From the NCBI GenBank assembly GCA_949825045.1, contig OX463818.1, positions 34,178,906 to 34,242,905 of the forward strand: DNA of 64,000 nucleotides, written 5' to 3'. The translations under genes and the position numbers were made by a program. Of this stretch, positions 63,520 to 64,000 are shown one piece after another (the first letter of the stretch is position 1; each line of letters starts with the position of its first letter). The notes below the pieces were generated by a model. That model saw nothing but the letters and a program-made list of their open reading frames with translations. It was not told the origin of the DNA and ran no database searches. The DNA is from Argyresthia goedartella. Taxonomy: Eukaryota > Arthropoda > Insecta > Lepidoptera > Argyresthiidae.

Positions 63520-64000
63520 TGGTAGGAAGATGAGGGTGGATGAAATTAGAACAGGTTTTATAAAAATACAGATGTCTAGGTATAAAAAAAGGAAGCGGAG
63601 GACACGGAGAATAGGAGACCGATGAAGCAGTAGACGTCTGGACTGGTCAGTGGAGGCACTGGTGGGCGATGTAGGAATTGCCGTCGGAGAGTGTGGCCGG
63701 CGGCCTATCGGTCATCAGACCCCGACGAGCAGCAGGAGTAGGGGCCCTGGTAGCGGGTCGGCCTGAAGTCCCTGATGAGCAGGTGTAGCCGAGAACGGCC
63801 AGGTGAAGTGGAGAGGAGACTCAATGAAGCGATTACCAGGGTGCAGGTGTAGCCGAGAACGGGTAGGTGAAGTGGAGACTCAGCGAAGCGCTGAACAGGG
63901 TTGAGGCTCGCAGGATCGCGTTGCCGTAACGGCTCGCAGGATCCCGGGGCAGTGCGACCCCGGGATAAGGCCTTTAGGTGTTTCTTCTTGCTCAGAAGCT
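63520..64000. repeat. GC-rich segment with internal repeats, cut by window edge
   Basis: 'gcaggtgtagccgagaacgg' followed by 'aggtgaagtggaga' occurs at 63780-63817 and 63843-63878. 'ggctcgcaggatc' occurs at 63904-63916 and 63932-63944. 'atgaagcga' and 'agcgaagcg' follow each long repeat. The G+C and repeat pattern suggest the edge of an element that continues past 64000. No protein domain is recognised. Confidence 0.55.

Overview
This window looks like intergenic or heterochromatic DNA from a lepidopteran (moth or butterfly) genome. It is AT-rich and has no bacterial-style gene layout. It is packed with short interspersed repeats of lepidopteran character: tRNA-headed SINEs, a repeat beginning GGGTTCCGTACCC with CCGT runs, and LINE 3' ends carrying the motif CTCTTTTTAGAGATAAGC. 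I recognise no complete host gene. Family names such as MITE-H, MITE-A/B/C/D, S1-S4, LINE-T and LINE-G are working labels for repeats compared with each other inside this window; they are not database names.

Layout. 1-6 kb: nested SINEs, the 3' end of a LINE whose tail has expanded into a 21-bp minisatellite (1700-2138), a TIR element (2326-2764) and two copies of the CCGT repeat. 6-14 kb: a head-to-head MITE-H pair, then a MITE-H copy split by a 2.0-kb RTE-like LINE with a 9-bp target-site duplication. 14-20 kb: a decayed CR1-like LINE on the minus strand and a second MITE-H palindrome. 20-27 kb: a SINE cluster and an apparently intact Tc1-like DNA transposon (23839-25574, 341-aa DD34E transposase). 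27-37 kb: a THAP-domain exon fragment, MITE-A and MITE-C copies, a SINE inserted in another repeat with a 13-bp TSD, and a piggyBac-like TTAA-flanked element. 37-43 kb: a MITE-H copy split twice, once by an LINE carrying an 852-codon uninterrupted ORF; a mariner-type MITE inside a SINE; and a Jockey-like LINE fragment. 43-55 kb: mostly unassigned DNA with scattered SINEs, MITEs and LINE tails. 55-61 kb: a minus-strand solo LTR with heat-shock-element-like repeats upstream of its TATA box, and a 3.5-kb non-coding LTR-type insertion bounded by AAGT duplications. 61-64 kb: LINE ends and a GC-rich segment cut by the window edge.

The coding sequences do not form a pathway. Those identified belong to mobile elements: LINE reverse transcriptases and a Tc1 transposase. 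The THAP exon, a 72-codon ORF with a signal-peptide-like N-terminus, and an unrecognised minus-strand ORF near 18.3 kb are the only candidates for anything else. The nested insertions with visible TSDs give a relative order: CCGT repeat and MITE-H copies are older, and RTE, LINE-K, S3, S1 and the mariner MITE landed in older repeats. The gene-poor, deeply nested state fits pericentromeric, W-linked or other heterochromatic DNA, but that is an inference.
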